From positions 1 to 43,142 of the forward strand of contig JAHCJZ010000016.1 in the NCBI GenBank assembly GCA_026126025.1: a DNA stretch of 43,142 nucleotides, written 5' to 3'. A program made the position numbers and the translations under genes. The notes beneath the pieces are model-generated. The model was not told the origin of the DNA, did no database searches, and saw nothing but the letters and a program-made list of their open reading frames with translations. This document shows, piece after piece, positions 8,333 to 17,540 of the stretch (position 1 is its first letter; every line of letters starts with the position of its first letter). Origin of the DNA: Bauldia sp. GTDB lineage: Bacteria; Pseudomonadota; Alphaproteobacteria; Rhizobiales; Kaistiaceae.

Positions 8333-10339
8333 TCAGGCGGCCTTGCCTTTGAAGTCGGGGATGGCGTCGGACAGGATGCGGTAGGCGGCCGCCTTGTCTT
8401 CCTTGATGACGGCCTCGGTCAGCCCGCCGATCCAGGCGCGCAGCGGACCGATCGCCGGGTGTGCGGCAACGGCCGCGACGACGCCGTGGATGCCGGTCTC
8501 GATATACTGCTCGTCCTGCGCGAAGAGGAGCTCCTCCGTCCGCTCGCCCGGCCGAATCCCGGTGTAGCTGATCTCGATGTCGACGCCGGGCTCGAGGCCG
8601 TGGAGGCGGATCATGCGCTCGGCGAGGTCGCGGATATGCACCGGCTGGCCCATGTTGAGGACGTAGACCGACGGGTCGTGGCGCTTGCCCGACGACACCG
8701 CATGGCCGGTCGCCGCGACCACGAGGTCGCACGCCTCGCGGATCGTCATGAAGTACCGCACCATGTCCTGATGCGTGATCGTCACGGGGCCGCCTGCTTC
8801 GATCTGCGCCTTGAATTTCGGCACGACGGAGCCGTTGGAGCCGAGGACGTTGCCGAAGCGGACCGAGATGAAGCGCTGCGCCGGCTGGCCTGCGGGCCGC
8901 CGGGCGGCGAGATCGGCGTCGACCGCCTGGCAGTAGAGCTCGGCGAAGCGCTTGGTGGCGCCCAGCATCGACAGCGGTTCGATGGCCTTGTCGGTCGAGA
9001 TCAGGATCATCGAGCGCGCGCCGCAGGCGCGGGCAGCGTCCGCCACGTTGACCGTGCCGAAGACGTTGGTCTTCACGCCTTCCGCCCAGTTCTCCTCGAC
9101 GATCGGTACGTGCTTCAGCGCTGCGGCATGGAAGACGAGGTCGGGCCCGAACTCGGCGAAGAGCCGTGCAATCCGGTCGCGGTCGCGCACGTCGGCGATG
9201 CGGCCGGTGATCTCGGCCTGCGAGCCCGACGCCGCAAGCGTCTCGGTGATGGCGTGAAGCGCCGGCTCGGCGTTCTCCACGACGAGAAGCCGCGCAGCCC
9301 CGAAGCTGAGGATGCGGCGACAAAGCTCCGCGCCGATCGATCCGCCGCCGCCGGTAACCGCGACCGCCTTCCCCGCGATCACTTCGGCGGCCAGCGCGTG
9401 GTCGAGCCGGATACTCGGGCGAACGAGGAGATCCTCGACCTCGACCGGGGCAAGCCGCAGCGGCTCGCCGACGTCGAGCGAGGGCACGCGCTGCACGGTG
9501 ATGCCGATCCGCCGCGCCTGCATCAGCACCTGCTCGGGATGGGCGTCGGCATGGAGGGCGGAGGGCGTCAGGATGGCGCGGCCGATGCGGATGTCGCGCG
9601 CCTCGAAGTCGCTCACCGCGCGCTGGAGGTCGTCGGGCCGGCCGACGACCGAGACGCCGCGCAGGACCTGGCGCTGGTCGGCGTGGGACGGCGACAGGAT
9701 CGCCGCGATGCGGACCCGGCTGACCGCGCCATTCTCGATGGCGCGCAGATAGACCTCCGCGTCGGCGGCGTTGCCGACGAGGAGCGAATGTGTGGGGGGC
9801 GACTTGACCTGGCTATGGCGCGTCCGCGTATAGCGGAAATAGCGATAAAGGATGCGCGGGCCGCCCAGGAAGAACATCTGGAGGCACCAGTAGAGGAAGA
9901 TGGTGACCTTGCCGAAGAAGAAGTCGCCATAGAAATAACGGGCGACGAGGATGTAGTCGAGCACGAGCAGCGACAGCGCAAGGATCGTCGACGCCCGGAA
10001 GATATTGACGAGATCCGGCAGCGAGGCGAACCGCCACTTGGTGCGATAGAGCTGCAGCAGGATGTAGACGATCGCCGCATAAAGGACGAACAGCGGCAGG
10101 AAGATGCGAATCTCGTCCGCCCGCTCGACGATGCCGGGATTGTAGAGGCGGATGTAGAAGGCGACCATGATGGCCGCCGCGGTTGCCGCCAGATCGTGGA
10201 CGAGCACGAGGGTCAGCCGAGGCGTGAACCGGGGGACCGCCTCGCTGAGCCGCCGGGGAAATTTCGACAGGAGCCCCATGACGCCCTTCGCAGAGCTCCG
10301 CTGCCAGAGCCTTCGCGTTTTGATAGCTCTTTCCTCCAT
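8333..10339 (-). CDS. Polysaccharide biosynthesis nucleotide-sugar 4,6-dehydratase (WbpM/CapD type)
   Basis: A 668-residue inner-membrane enzyme. About four transmembrane helices fill residues ~40-165, then a CoA-binding-like Rossmann domain (SLLVGNAADAEVYLRAI), then a catalytic extended-SDR domain beginning at VTGGGGSIG (~328-336). The active site shows ISTDK and LGATKR; the Lys is conserved but the residue replacing the usual SDR Tyr is Leu rather than the Met common in WbpM. Family members convert UDP-GlcNAc to the 4-keto-6-deoxy intermediate of QuiNAc/FucNAc. ATG 10339 is used; ATG 10279, with a better GAAGGG site, is an alternative 20 residues shorter. The plus-strand epimerase gene starts divergently at 10394. 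Confidence 0.9.
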   Translation of the reverse strand: MEERAIKTRRLWQRSSAKGVMGLLSKFPRRLSEAVPRFTPRLTLVLVHDLAATAAAIMVAFYIRLYNPGIVERADEIRIFLPLFVLYAAIVYILLQLYRTKWRFASLPDLVNIFRASTILALSLLVLDYILVARYFYGDFFFGKVTIFLYWCLQMFFLGGPRILYRYFRYTRTRHSQVKSPPTHSLLVGNAADAEVYLRAIENGAVSRVRIAAILSPSHADQRQVLRGVSVVGRPDDLQRAVSDFEARDIRIGRAILTPSALHADAHPEQVLMQARRIGITVQRVPSLDVGEPLRLAPVEVEDLLVRPSIRLDHALAAEVIAGKAVAVTGGGGSIGAELCRRILSFGAARLLVVENAEPALHAITETLAASGSQAEITGRIADVRDRDRIARLFAEFGPDLVFHAAALKHVPIVEENWAEGVKTNVFGTVNVADAARACGARSMILISTDKAIEPLSMLGATKRFAELYCQAVDADLAARRPAGQPAQRFISVRFGNVLGSNGSVVPKFKAQIEAGGPVTITHQDMVRYFMTIREACDLVVAATGHAVSSGKRHDPSVYVLNMGQPVHIRDLAERMIRLHGLEPGVDIEISYTGIRPGERTEELLFAQDEQYIETGIHGVVAAVAAHPAIGPLRAWIGGLTEAVIKEDKAAAYRILSDAIPDFKGKAA

Positions 10340-10393
10340 GACGCTCAAACCAGTTCATAGGATGGCGAGGCCCGCCGGCGCGGGAGGCCGGGG

Positions 10394-11341
10394 ATGAGCG
10401 GCCGCCGGCTGAAGGTGCTCCTGACCGGGGCGAGCGGCTTCATCGGCCGCGGGCTGGTGCCCGAGCTCGTCGCGGCGGGCCATACCGTGCGGGCGGCGCT
10501 GCGGAGCTTCGCGCCGCTGCCCGAGGGCGTGGAAGGCGCGGTCATCGGCGACCTCAGGCGCCCGGTGAACCTCTCGCAGGCGCTCCGCGACATCGACGTG
10601 GTCATCCACAGCGCCGGCCTCGCCCACGCCGAACCCGGGCTGCCGGAGGCCGATTATCGCGACATCAACGCCACGACGACCCGCGCGCTGGCCGACGCCG
10701 CCCGCCAGGCCGGCGCCCGGCGCTTCATCCTGATGTCGTCGGTCCGCGCCCAGGTCGGCCCGTCGGCCGACGCGCCCGTCACCGAATCGCAGCCCGCGAC
10801 GCCGACCGACGCCTATGGCCGGTCGAAGCTCGAGGCCGAGCAACTCCTGGCCGACGCCGCCATCGAATCCGTCGTCCTGCGGCCGGTGGTGGTCCACGGA
10901 CCGGGCATGCGCTTCAACATGGCCGCGCTCTACGACTTCGCCCGGCGGAGCGGGCCGGCGCCGTTCGGGGCGCTCGCCGCGCGCCGCTCGGTCCTCGCCC
11001 GCGAGCACCTTGCCGACGCCGTGGTGCTGGCGCTGGAGAGCGACGCGATGGCGGGCCGGACCTTCCTTGTCGCCGACCCGGAACCGCTGACGGTCGGCGA
11101 GATGGTGGCCGCGTTCCGCGCCGGGCTCGGCCGCCGGCCGGGCCTCCTGCCGGTGCCGCGCAGCGTCGTCCGGCTGGCGGCGCGCGCCACCGGCCGCGCC
11201 GCGGAGTTCGACCGCATCGACAGCAATCTCGTGGTCGACCCGTCGCGGCTCGTCCAGGCCGGCTGGCGCCCGCGGCGTTCGGCCAGGGAGGCGCTCGCCG
11301 CGACCGCGCGTGCCATCGCGGCCGAGGCCGGGCCGCGGTGA
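10394..11341 (+). CDS. NAD-dependent epimerase/dehydratase (nucleotide-sugar epimerase or 4-reductase)
   Basis: A 315-residue extended SDR. The dinucleotide-binding motif TGASGFIG is at 11-18, the catalytic Ser in LMSSVRAQ near 115, and YGRSK gives Tyr141 and Lys145. The second half has the substrate-binding VLRPVVVHGPG and a C-terminal helix bundle. Paired with the divergent WbpM-type dehydratase it probably reduces or epimerises the 4-keto-6-deoxy-HexNAc intermediate, as WbpV in Pseudomonas or WreQ in Rhizobium etli; this is an inference from context. Its stop overlaps the GTG start of the next glycosyltransferase by four bases (GTGA), so they form one operon. Confidence 0.88.
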   Translation: MSGRRLKVLLTGASGFIGRGLVPELVAAGHTVRAALRSFAPLPEGVEGAVIGDLRRPVNLSQALRDIDVVIHSAGLAHAEPGLPEADYRDINATTTRALADAARQAGARRFILMSSVRAQVGPSADAPVTESQPATPTDAYGRSKLEAEQLLADAAIESVVLRPVVVHGPGMRFNMAALYDFARRSGPAPFGALAARRSVLAREHLADAVVLALESDAMAGRTFLVADPEPLTVGEMVAAFRAGLGRRPGLLPVPRSVVRLAARATGRAAEFDRIDSNLVVDPSRLVQAGWRPRRSAREALAATARAIAAEAGPR

Positions 11342-12468
11342 CCCGCCGGGTTCTCTTCGTCGTCACCGAGGACTGGTTCTTCGCCTCGCATTTCCTGCCG
11401 ATGGCGCGCGCCGCCGCGATGGTCGGCCTCGAGCCCGTGGTGGCGACCCGGCTCAGGGACCATCGCCGGGCGATCGAAGAGGAGGGCATCCGCGTCATCC
11501 CGGTGCAGACCGACCGCGGCGCGACGGGCGTGCGGTCGATCGTCGCCCAGATCGCCGAGCTGTCGCGGGTGATGCGCGCCGAGCGCCCCACGATCGTCCA
11601 CCTCATCGCGCTCCGCTCGATCCTCGTCGGCGGCTACGCGGCGCGGCGCGCCGGCGTCCGCCGCATCGTCGCCGCGCCCACCGGGCTCGGCCATTTCTGG
11701 ATCGACACGGGCGTCAAGGCGGCGATCGGGCGGGCGATCCTCGGCCACGGCGTACGGCGGCTGCGCGGTCCGCTCACCGCGTATCTCTTCGAGAATCGCG
11801 ACGACCCCCGTGCGCTGAGGCTCTCCGGCTCGGACCGGGTGACCTTCGTCGGCGGCGCTGGGGTCGATCCCCTCGCCTTCCCGCCCCAGCCGGAGCCGCC
11901 GGCCGTGCCGTTCCGCGTCGCCTTCGTCGGGCGGATGCTGCGCAGCAAGGGCGTCGAGACGCTGGTCGAGGCGGTGCAGCGTCTTCACGCATCGGGCGTT
12001 GCCGTCGCGCTCGACCTCTGGGGTGCGCCGGACCCGGCCAACCCCGCTTCGATTGCGGTCGAGACATTGCGGGCATGGTCCGACCGCCCCGGCATCCATT
12101 GGCACGGTCCGTCGATCGACGTGGCTTCAGTGTGGCGGACGGCGCATGTCGCTGTGCTGCTCTCGGAGCGTGAGGGGCTGCCCCGGTCGTTGGTGGAAGC
12201 GATGGCGTCGGGCCGCCCCGCGGTCGCCACCGACGTGCCCGGCTGCCGGGAACTGGTCCGCGACGGCATCGAGGGATTCCTGGTGCCCGCGGGCGACGCC
12301 GGCGCGGTCGCCGCCGCACTCGCGAAGCTGGAGCGCGATCCCGAGCTCCGCCGGCTGATGGGCGACGCCGCGCGCCGGCGCTTCGAGCAGAGCTTCACCG
12401 AAGCGATCGTGACGAGCCAGGTGGCGGCGGTCTATCGTTCGCTGCTGCCGCCGCCCTTCCCGAGCTGA
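11338..12468 (+). CDS. Glycosyltransferase family 4 (GT-B)
   Basis: A 376-residue retaining glycosyltransferase of GT-B fold. The N-terminal half has VLFVVTEDWFFASHFLPMA; the C-terminal half has the GT4 features VAFVGRMLRSKGVETLVEAV (~194-213) and the EREGLPRSLVEAMASG motif with the E-x7-E pair Glu279/Glu287 that contacts the donor nucleotide-sugar. No membrane helix is evident; it should work at the cytoplasmic membrane face. It is translationally coupled to the upstream epimerase gene and its 3' end overlaps the convergent WecA-like gene by 37 bases. It probably adds the second or a later sugar of the undecaprenyl-linked repeat unit. Confidence 0.92.
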   Translation: MTRRVLFVVTEDWFFASHFLPMARAAAMVGLEPVVATRLRDHRRAIEEEGIRVIPVQTDRGATGVRSIVAQIAELSRVMRAERPTIVHLIALRSILVGGYAARRAGVRRIVAAPTGLGHFWIDTGVKAAIGRAILGHGVRRLRGPLTAYLFENRDDPRALRLSGSDRVTFVGGAGVDPLAFPPQPEPPAVPFRVAFVGRMLRSKGVETLVEAVQRLHASGVAVALDLWGAPDPANPASIAVETLRAWSDRPGIHWHGPSIDVASVWRTAHVAVLLSEREGLPRSLVEAMASGRPAVATDVPGCRELVRDGIEGFLVPAGDAGAVAAALAKLERDPELRRLMGDAARRRFEQSFTEAIVTSQVAAVYRSLLPPPFPS

Positions 12469-13451
12469 CCGGCACGGCCCCAGCGCAGCCAGAGGATCGC
12501 GCCCGCCACGAGGGCGGCCGCGCCCGACACGGCGAGAGCGGGCGCCTGCCGCGAGACGAGCGCCAGCGCGGCGAGGAGCAGGCCGAGCGCGATGACGAGG
12601 CCGCTGACCACCGGCTGCGGGATGCCGCGGTCGACCGCCGCCTGGTAGGCGTGGTCGCGATGCGCCTCGCCGAGGCGCCGGCCACGCAGGGCGCGGGCGA
12701 TCAGCGTCGTCGTCGCGTCGGCGAGGAAGAACAGCGGCAGGGTCAGCGCCGCCCAGCCCGCTCCCTTGCTCGCGGCATCGACCATGAGCCAGCCGACGAG
12801 AAAACCCAGGCCGACGCTGCCGACATCGCCCATGAAGAGCCGCGCCGGGTGCCAGTTCACCACGAGAAAGCCGGCGGCCGCGGCGGCGACGATCGCGGCT
12901 TCGGCGGTGGCGAGGCCGAGCGCCGGGGCGGTCAGGCCGAGAACCACCAGCCCGAGCCCGACGACGGCCGCCTCGCTGGCGGCGATGCCGTCGATCCCGT
13001 CCATGAAGTTGAAGAGGTTAATCACCCAGACCCACGCCAGCCCGAGCAGGAGGCGGTCGAGCCACACCGGGAGCGCCGCGGCGATCACCGGCCCGTCGAG
13101 CGGCAGCGAAAGAAGCGCCAGCGCCACTGCGCCCGCCTGGACGGCGAGACGGAGCGACGCCGGCACGCTCCGCATGTCGTCGGCGAGGGAGACGGCGGCG
13201 ACCACAACGGCGCCGGCGAGAACGCCCCAGCGCGCCGCGCCATCGGCGAAGATCGCGACGAGGGCGATGATGACGATGGCAAGCGGGACGAAGCCGACCC
13301 CACCGCCGCGCGGCACCGGTTGCCGGTGCGACGAGCGAAGATTGGGCCGGTCGAGGAGCCGCCGGCCGAGAACCCGGAGCGCAAGCAGGCTGACGAGCGC
13401 CGAAGCGGCGAGCGTGGCGAGCGCCAGCGCGAGGGTCTCCAACACGGTCAC
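12432..13451 (-). CDS. Undecaprenyl-phosphate sugar-1-phosphate transferase (WecA/WbpL/MraY family)
   Basis: A 339-residue polytopic membrane enzyme with about ten helices. Family residues are all present: DRPNLRSSHRQPVPRGGG (~34-51), the Asp pair LADD (Asp91-Asp92), NLFNFMDGIDGIA with Asp151, FMGDVGS (~206-212), and the cytoplasmic HRDHAYQ (264-270). The last motif fits the WecA/WbpL branch rather than MraY, so it most likely transfers a HexNAc-1-phosphate such as GlcNAc, QuiNAc or FucNAc to undecaprenyl phosphate and starts the repeat unit. The start is GTG. It is convergent with the GT4 gene and divergent from the GT2 gene at 13579. Confidence 0.92.
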   Translation of the reverse strand: MTVLETLALALATLAASALVSLLALRVLGRRLLDRPNLRSSHRQPVPRGGGVGFVPLAIVIIALVAIFADGAARWGVLAGAVVVAAVSLADDMRSVPASLRLAVQAGAVALALLSLPLDGPVIAAALPVWLDRLLLGLAWVWVINLFNFMDGIDGIAASEAAVVGLGLVVLGLTAPALGLATAEAAIVAAAAAGFLVVNWHPARLFMGDVGSVGLGFLVGWLMVDAASKGAGWAALTLPLFFLADATTTLIARALRGRRLGEAHRDHAYQAAVDRGIPQPVVSGLVIALGLLLAALALVSRQAPALAVSGAAALVAGAILWLRWGRAGQLGKGGGSSER

Positions 13452-13578
13452 GGCGCTTTCCTACCTCCTCAAGCCGTTCAGCGACCAGCTCGCCCGCGCC
13501 TTTCGGGGCGGTAGCGCAGGCCGCTATACTTAACCGGGAGTTGCGGCGGCCACCGCACGCGCTACAACCTCACCGCTG

Positions 13579-14427
13579 ATGGTGGACCGCCGGCCCCTAG
13601 TTAGCGTGATCATACCGGCCCACGGTCGCGCGGATACCGTCGGGGTCGCCGCGCGTTCGGCGCTTCAGCAGACGGTTTCCGAGATCGAGGTGGTGGTCGT
13701 CGACGACGGCTCGATGCCGGCGCTCGACCTCCGCGCCATCACCGACATCCGGCTGAACGTCGTCCGCCATCATCGCAACAAGGGCGCCGCCGCCGCCCGC
13801 AACACCGGCGTGGCGCATGCGCGCGGCCGGTTCATCGCGTTCCTCGATTCGGACGATGCCTGGCTGCCGGAGAAGCTTGCCCGTCAGCTGCCGCTCGCCG
13901 CGGACGGCCGGACCGTGGTGGCCTGCGGGTGGCGCTATGTGCGCGAGGGCGTGCCCGATGCGCGCGCCCTCGTTCCGCGGCCCGCCGCCGATCCGGAGAC
14001 CTTCGCGGCGGGATGCTGGTTCTCGCCGGGCTCGACGGCGCTCATCCCGCGCAGCGTGATCGAGCGCGTCGGCCCGCAGGACGAGCAGCTGAGCACGCTG
14101 GAGGACTATGACTGGTATCTCCGCTTCGGCGCCGGCGGCGGGCGGCTCGCGGTCGTGGAGGAGGAGCTCGTCCGGATCGCCTGGCGCGGGCGCGCCGACA
14201 CCGTGCGCACCGCGGCCGCCGTCGCCGCGCTGCGCGGGAAATACCCGCCCGGCGACCCGGTTCTTGCCGGCAACCGGCGGCGGTTCGAGGCCTATCTCGA
14301 CCTCGTCGACGCGTCGTCGCAATGGTACGCCCGGCACCGCGCGGCCGCGCTGGGCCGGCTGTGGCGGTCGTGGCGCGCCCGGCCGCGCGTGACGCTTCAG
14401 CTGGCGCGATGGTGGCGCCGGGCCTGA
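13579..14427 (+). CDS. Glycosyltransferase family 2 (GT-A)
   Basis: A 282-residue inverting glycosyltransferase. VSVIIPAHGR (8-17), VVVVDDGS (38-45) and RNKGAAAARNTGVAHARG precede the metal-binding FLDSDDAW (88-95); an acceptor-side STLEDYDWYLRF segment follows near 170-185 with the catalytic-base-like ED. The C-terminal 60 residues are Arg-rich and may associate with the membrane. It lies alone on the plus strand between the WecA-like gene and kdsD, with a 127-base upstream gap for a promoter. Sugar specificity cannot be read from sequence. Confidence 0.92.
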   Translation: MVDRRPLVSVIIPAHGRADTVGVAARSALQQTVSEIEVVVVDDGSMPALDLRAITDIRLNVVRHHRNKGAAAARNTGVAHARGRFIAFLDSDDAWLPEKLARQLPLAADGRTVVACGWRYVREGVPDARALVPRPAADPETFAAGCWFSPGSTALIPRSVIERVGPQDEQLSTLEDYDWYLRFGAGGGRLAVVEEELVRIAWRGRADTVRTAAAVAALRGKYPPGDPVLAGNRRRFEAYLDLVDASSQWYARHRAAALGRLWRSWRARPRVTLQLARWWRRA

Positions 14428-14431
14428 CGGG

Positions 14432-15448
14432 TCAGAGGAAACCGCGTTCCATCAGATCCTTGGTGTCGAGGATCTCGACCACCGTCCCGCCGTCGACCAC
14501 GATTATGTTGGCGATCCGCTTCTCGGTCATCAGCATCACCGCCTCGCGGATGAGGCCGTCGACGTCGATGGTGACCGGCCGCGGCGTCATGATGTCCCCC
14601 GCGGTCCGCGCGAACATGTCCGAACCGTAGGCGCGGCGAAGATCGCCCTCGGTGACGATACCGCGGAGCGCGCCGTCGGCGGGATCGAGCACGACGACCG
14701 AGCCCTTGCGGCCATTGGCAACCGCGCTGATCACCTCGGCCATCGGGGCGTCGGGCCCGACCGACGGAACGCCGGCGCCGAACTCGTCGATGTAGCGCCG
14801 CACTGTCGCGAGGCCGCGGCCGAGCCGGCCGCCGGGATGGAACTGGGCGAAATCCTTCTCGGCAAAGGCGCGGCGCTCCATCAGGAGCACCGCCAGCACA
14901 TGGCCGAGGGCCAGCGTGATGAGCGCCGAGGTGGTCGGCGCGAGATTGTTGGGGCAGACCTCCTCGACCTCGGGGAGGCGCAGCACCACCGCGGCGCGGC
15001 GCGCCAGCGGGCTGTCGCTCCGCATCGTGACGGCGATCACCGGCACGCCCTCGGCGCGGCAATAGTCCACCACCGCGTAAAGCTCGCGGCTGTCGCCGGA
15101 CCGGGAGATCGCCATGAGGACGTCGCCGCCGCCGACCATGCCGAGGTCGCCATGGGCGGCCTCGGCGGCATGGAGGTAGAGCGACGGCGTGCCGGTCGAG
15201 GAGAAGGTCGAGGCGAGCTTGGCCGCGATGTGCCCGGACTTGCCGATGCCGGTGACGACGAGGCGTCCGGTCTTGCCGCTGCCGACGCGGCCGAGGACGA
15301 GGCCGGTCGCCTCGGCGAGCGCGCCGTCGAGCGCCGCGCCGAGGAGCGCCATGCCTTCGGCCTCCTTGGCGAGGATATCGCGGGCGCGCGCGACGATCGC
15401 GCCGGCATCGACGGCGGCGGCGAGCGGGGGATCGGGGCGACGGTTCAT
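14432..15448 (-). CDS. kdsD: Arabinose-5-phosphate isomerase (KdsD/KpsF/GutQ family)
   Basis: A 338-residue enzyme converting ribulose-5-phosphate to arabinose-5-phosphate, the first committed step to Kdo. An N-terminal SIS domain (~45-175) carries VTGIGKSGHIAAKLASTFSS, HGDLG and the SRSGDSREL phosphate loop; two CBS domains (~200-338) end at VVEILDTKDLMERGFL. The start is the ATG at 15448 because homology begins with ILAKEAEGM soon after and the upstream extension is unrelated. Only 31 bases separate it from kdsA upstream, so kdsA-kdsD is an operon. GutQ/KpsF paralogues catalyse the same reaction, hence the gene name is by function. Confidence 0.93.
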   Translation of the reverse strand: MNRRPDPPLAAAVDAGAIVARARDILAKEAEGMALLGAALDGALAEATGLVLGRVGSGKTGRLVVTGIGKSGHIAAKLASTFSSTGTPSLYLHAAEAAHGDLGMVGGGDVLMAISRSGDSRELYAVVDYCRAEGVPVIAVTMRSDSPLARRAAVVLRLPEVEEVCPNNLAPTTSALITLALGHVLAVLLMERRAFAEKDFAQFHPGGRLGRGLATVRRYIDEFGAGVPSVGPDAPMAEVISAVANGRKGSVVVLDPADGALRGIVTEGDLRRAYGSDMFARTAGDIMTPRPVTIDVDGLIREAVMLMTEKRIANIIVVDGGTVVEILDTKDLMERGFL

Positions 15449-15479
15449 CGGGCGATCATACCCTGCGGCGGGCCGCGGT

Positions 15480-16337
15480 TCACGCGGCCTTCGCGATGCG
15501 GTCGAGCGCCACCAGCCGATCGAGGAGGCGCGGCATGTCGCCAAGCGGGATCATGTTGGGACCGTCCGACGGGGCGCGGTCGGGATCGTCATGGGTCTCG
15601 ATGAAGATTCCGGCGACGCCGACCGCGACCGCGGCGCGCGCCAGGACCGGGACGAAGCGCCGCTCGCCGCCGCTGGCGCCACCGAGCCCGCCGGGCTGCT
15701 GGACCGAATGCGTGGCGTCGAAGATCACCGGCGCGCCCAGCCCGGCCATGATCGGCAGCGACCGCATGTCCGAGACGAGCGTGTTGTAGCCGAAGCTCGC
15801 GCCGCGCTCGGTGAGGAGGATGTCGCGGGCGCCGCCGCCGAGGAGCTTCCCGACCACCGGCCGCATGTCCCACGGCGCGAGGAACTGGCCCTTCTTCACG
15901 TTGACCGGCTTGCCGGTCGCGGCGGCCGCAAGGAGGAGGTCGGTCTGGCGCGACAGGAAGGCCGGGATCTGGAGGATGTCCACGGCTTCGGCGACCGGCG
16001 CGCAGTGCTCGGGGAGATGCACGTCAGTGAGCACCGGGACGCCGAGCATGCGGCGGAGGTCGGCGAAGATCGGCAGCGCCGCCTCCAGCCCGACGCCGCG
16101 TCTGCCGGAAAGGCTCGTGCGGTTGGCCTTGTCGAACGAGGTCTTGAACACGAACCCCACGCCGGCGCCGGCGGCGATCTCCTTCAGCCGGCCGGCCATC
16201 ATGAAGGCGTGGTCGCGGCTTTCCAGCTGGCACGGGCCGGCGATCAGCGCCAGCGGCAGCGCGTTGCCAAACGCGACGCCGCCCACATTCACCGTGGCGT
16301 TGGGCGTCAGGTCGGCTTCCGGGGCGGTCGCGTCCAC
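15480..16337 (-). CDS. kdsA: 3-deoxy-8-phosphooctulonate synthase KdsA
   Basis: A 285-residue cytoplasmic enzyme condensing phosphoenolpyruvate with arabinose-5-phosphate to Kdo-8-phosphate. The TIM barrel shows [28 protein letters not shown] (catalytic Lys/Asn loop), [37 protein letters not shown] and [11 protein letters not shown], all family signatures. The N-terminal ~15 residues are variable. It is the first gene of the kdsA-kdsD unit and divergent from the GT2 gene at 16475. In many bacteria kdsA sits by pyrG/eno; here it lies in a polysaccharide locus, which suggests co-regulation with this polymer. Confidence 0.97.
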   Translation of the reverse strand: MDATAPEADLTPNATVNVGGVAFGNALPLALIAGPCQLESRDHAFMMAGRLKEIAAGAGVGFVFKTSFDKANRTSLSGRRGVGLEAALPIFADLRRMLGVPVLTDVHLPEHCAPVAEAVDILQIPAFLSRQTDLLLAAAATGKPVNVKKGQFLAPWDMRPVVGKLLGGGARDILLTERGASFGYNTLVSDMRSLPIMAGLGAPVIFDATHSVQQPGGLGGASGGERRFVPVLARAAVAVGVAGIFIETHDDPDRAPSDGPNMIPLGDMPRLLDRLVALDRIAKAA

Positions 16338-16474
16338 GCGGGGCCTTTCGAGCGAAACTCGGGCGGAGGAATAGGGCGCGGGAACCCCATCGACAAGCGC
16401 GGGTTGTCAGCGGAGGGCGTGGGCGTTAACTTTTCAGCAAGCTGGCAAAGGACCGGCGCGGCGTTGGTACAGAG

Positions 16475-17158
16475 ATGAAGACTGGCTCGGTCTGGGTGGT
16501 CGTCCCGGCCTTTGACGAGGCTTCCGTCATCGGCACGACGGTCCGGTCGCTCCTGACGCGGTTCGACAATATCGTTGTCGTCGACGACAAGTCGCGCGAT
16601 GCGACCGCCGAGGTGGCGTTGGCCGCGGGGGCGCATGTCTGCCGTCATCCGGTCAATCTCGGCCAGGGCGCGGCGCTGCAGACCGGCTTCGACTATGCGC
16701 TGCAGCAGGGCGCGCAGATTATCGTCACCTTCGACGCCGACGGACAGCACCGGGTGCAGGATGCGTCGGCGATGGTGGCGGCGCTCCGCCGCTCGGCGGT
16801 CGACATCGTGCTGGCGTCGCGCTTCCTCGGCGCCACGGTCGGCATGCCGAGAAGCCGCCGTTTCATGCTCGGGCTCGGCACCTGGTACACCCGCCTCACC
16901 ACCGGCCTCGCGCTGACCGACACCCATAACGGCCTCCGGGCGATGACCCGCGAGACCGTGTCGCGCCTTCGGCTGCGGCAGAACCGCATGGCCCATGCAT
17001 CCGAGATCCTGGCGCTGGTGGCCGAGTTCGGCCTGCGCTATGTCGAGCACCCGGTGACGGTGGTCTACACCAGCTATTCGCGGGCCAAGGGCCAGCGCTT
17101 CACCGGCGCGTTCCGCGTTCTCGTCGACCTCTTCGTGCGCCGGATGTATCGCTCATGA
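16475..17158 (+). CDS. Glycosyltransferase family 2, dolichyl-phosphate-mannose synthase-like
   Basis: A 227-residue GT-A enzyme of the DPM1-like type: WVVVPAFDEASVIG (7-20), IVVVDDKSRDAT (33-44), NLGQGAALQTGFDYAL, and the metal-binding TFDADGQH (85-92). The ASRFLG and ALTDTHNGLRAM segments are typical of polyprenyl-phosphate glycosyltransferases. No C-terminal membrane helices are present; the partner DUF2304 protein, encoded immediately downstream with an ATGA overlap, supplies hydrophobic helices and may anchor it. Likely product is an undecaprenyl-phosphate monosaccharide for periplasmic transfer, or a sugar added to the repeat unit. Confidence 0.93.
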   Translation: MKTGSVWVVVPAFDEASVIGTTVRSLLTRFDNIVVVDDKSRDATAEVALAAGAHVCRHPVNLGQGAALQTGFDYALQQGAQIIVTFDADGQHRVQDASAMVAALRRSAVDIVLASRFLGATVGMPRSRRFMLGLGTWYTRLTTGLALTDTHNGLRAMTRETVSRLRLRQNRMAHASEILALVAEFGLRYVEHPVTVVYTSYSRAKGQRFTGAFRVLVDLFVRRMYRS

Positions 17159-17508
17159 TCAACCTCGCGCTCGCCGCTGCGCTCATTCTGGTGCTCCTCT
17201 ACGCGCTGACGCAGCGCCGCCGGGCATCCCGAGTGGCGCTCGGCATGGGGGTGCTGTCGGTGATCGGGCTCGGCCTGGTGCTGGCGCCGGAGACGGCCAA
17301 CGCCCTTGCCGAATCCGTCGGCGTCGGCCGCGGCGCGGACCTCATCCTCTACTGCTTCGTGGCGCTCGTCCTCGCGGCGGTGCTCAACGTGCATCTTCGC
17401 CTTCGCGCCGAGCACGAGACGACGACCGAGCTCGCCCGCACCATCGCCCTCCTGTCGGCCCGCCGGCCGGAGCCGCGGAACCGGGACGGCGACGACCCCG
17501 CGATTTGA
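17155..17508 (+). CDS. DUF2304 small membrane protein
   Basis: A 117-residue protein with three hydrophobic segments: ~3-19, ~28-45 and ~63-80 (ILYCFVALVLAAVLNVHL), then a charged C-terminal helix REHETTTELARTIALLSAR-like. This is the DUF2304 layout, a family commonly encoded next to DPM-like GT2 genes. It overlaps the upstream GT2 by four bases (ATGA), consistent with a 1:1 complex; it may be the membrane anchor of that enzyme. Its stop codon overlaps a possible TTG start of the next gene. Function of the family is not known experimentally to me. Confidence 0.88.
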   Translation: MINLALAAALILVLLYALTQRRRASRVALGMGVLSVIGLGLVLAPETANALAESVGVGRGADLILYCFVALVLAAVLNVHLRLRAEHETTTELARTIALLSARRPEPRNRDGDDPAI

Positions 17509-17540
17509 CCCGCATCGCGACGCGCATCAAAGATGCCGCG

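Noticed and set aside
8459..10360. A 633-codon open frame opposite the WbpM-like gene
   Set aside because: Composition is that of a mirror frame (Asp/Arg/Val-rich, no domains) and the minus-strand gene has clear SDR motifs.
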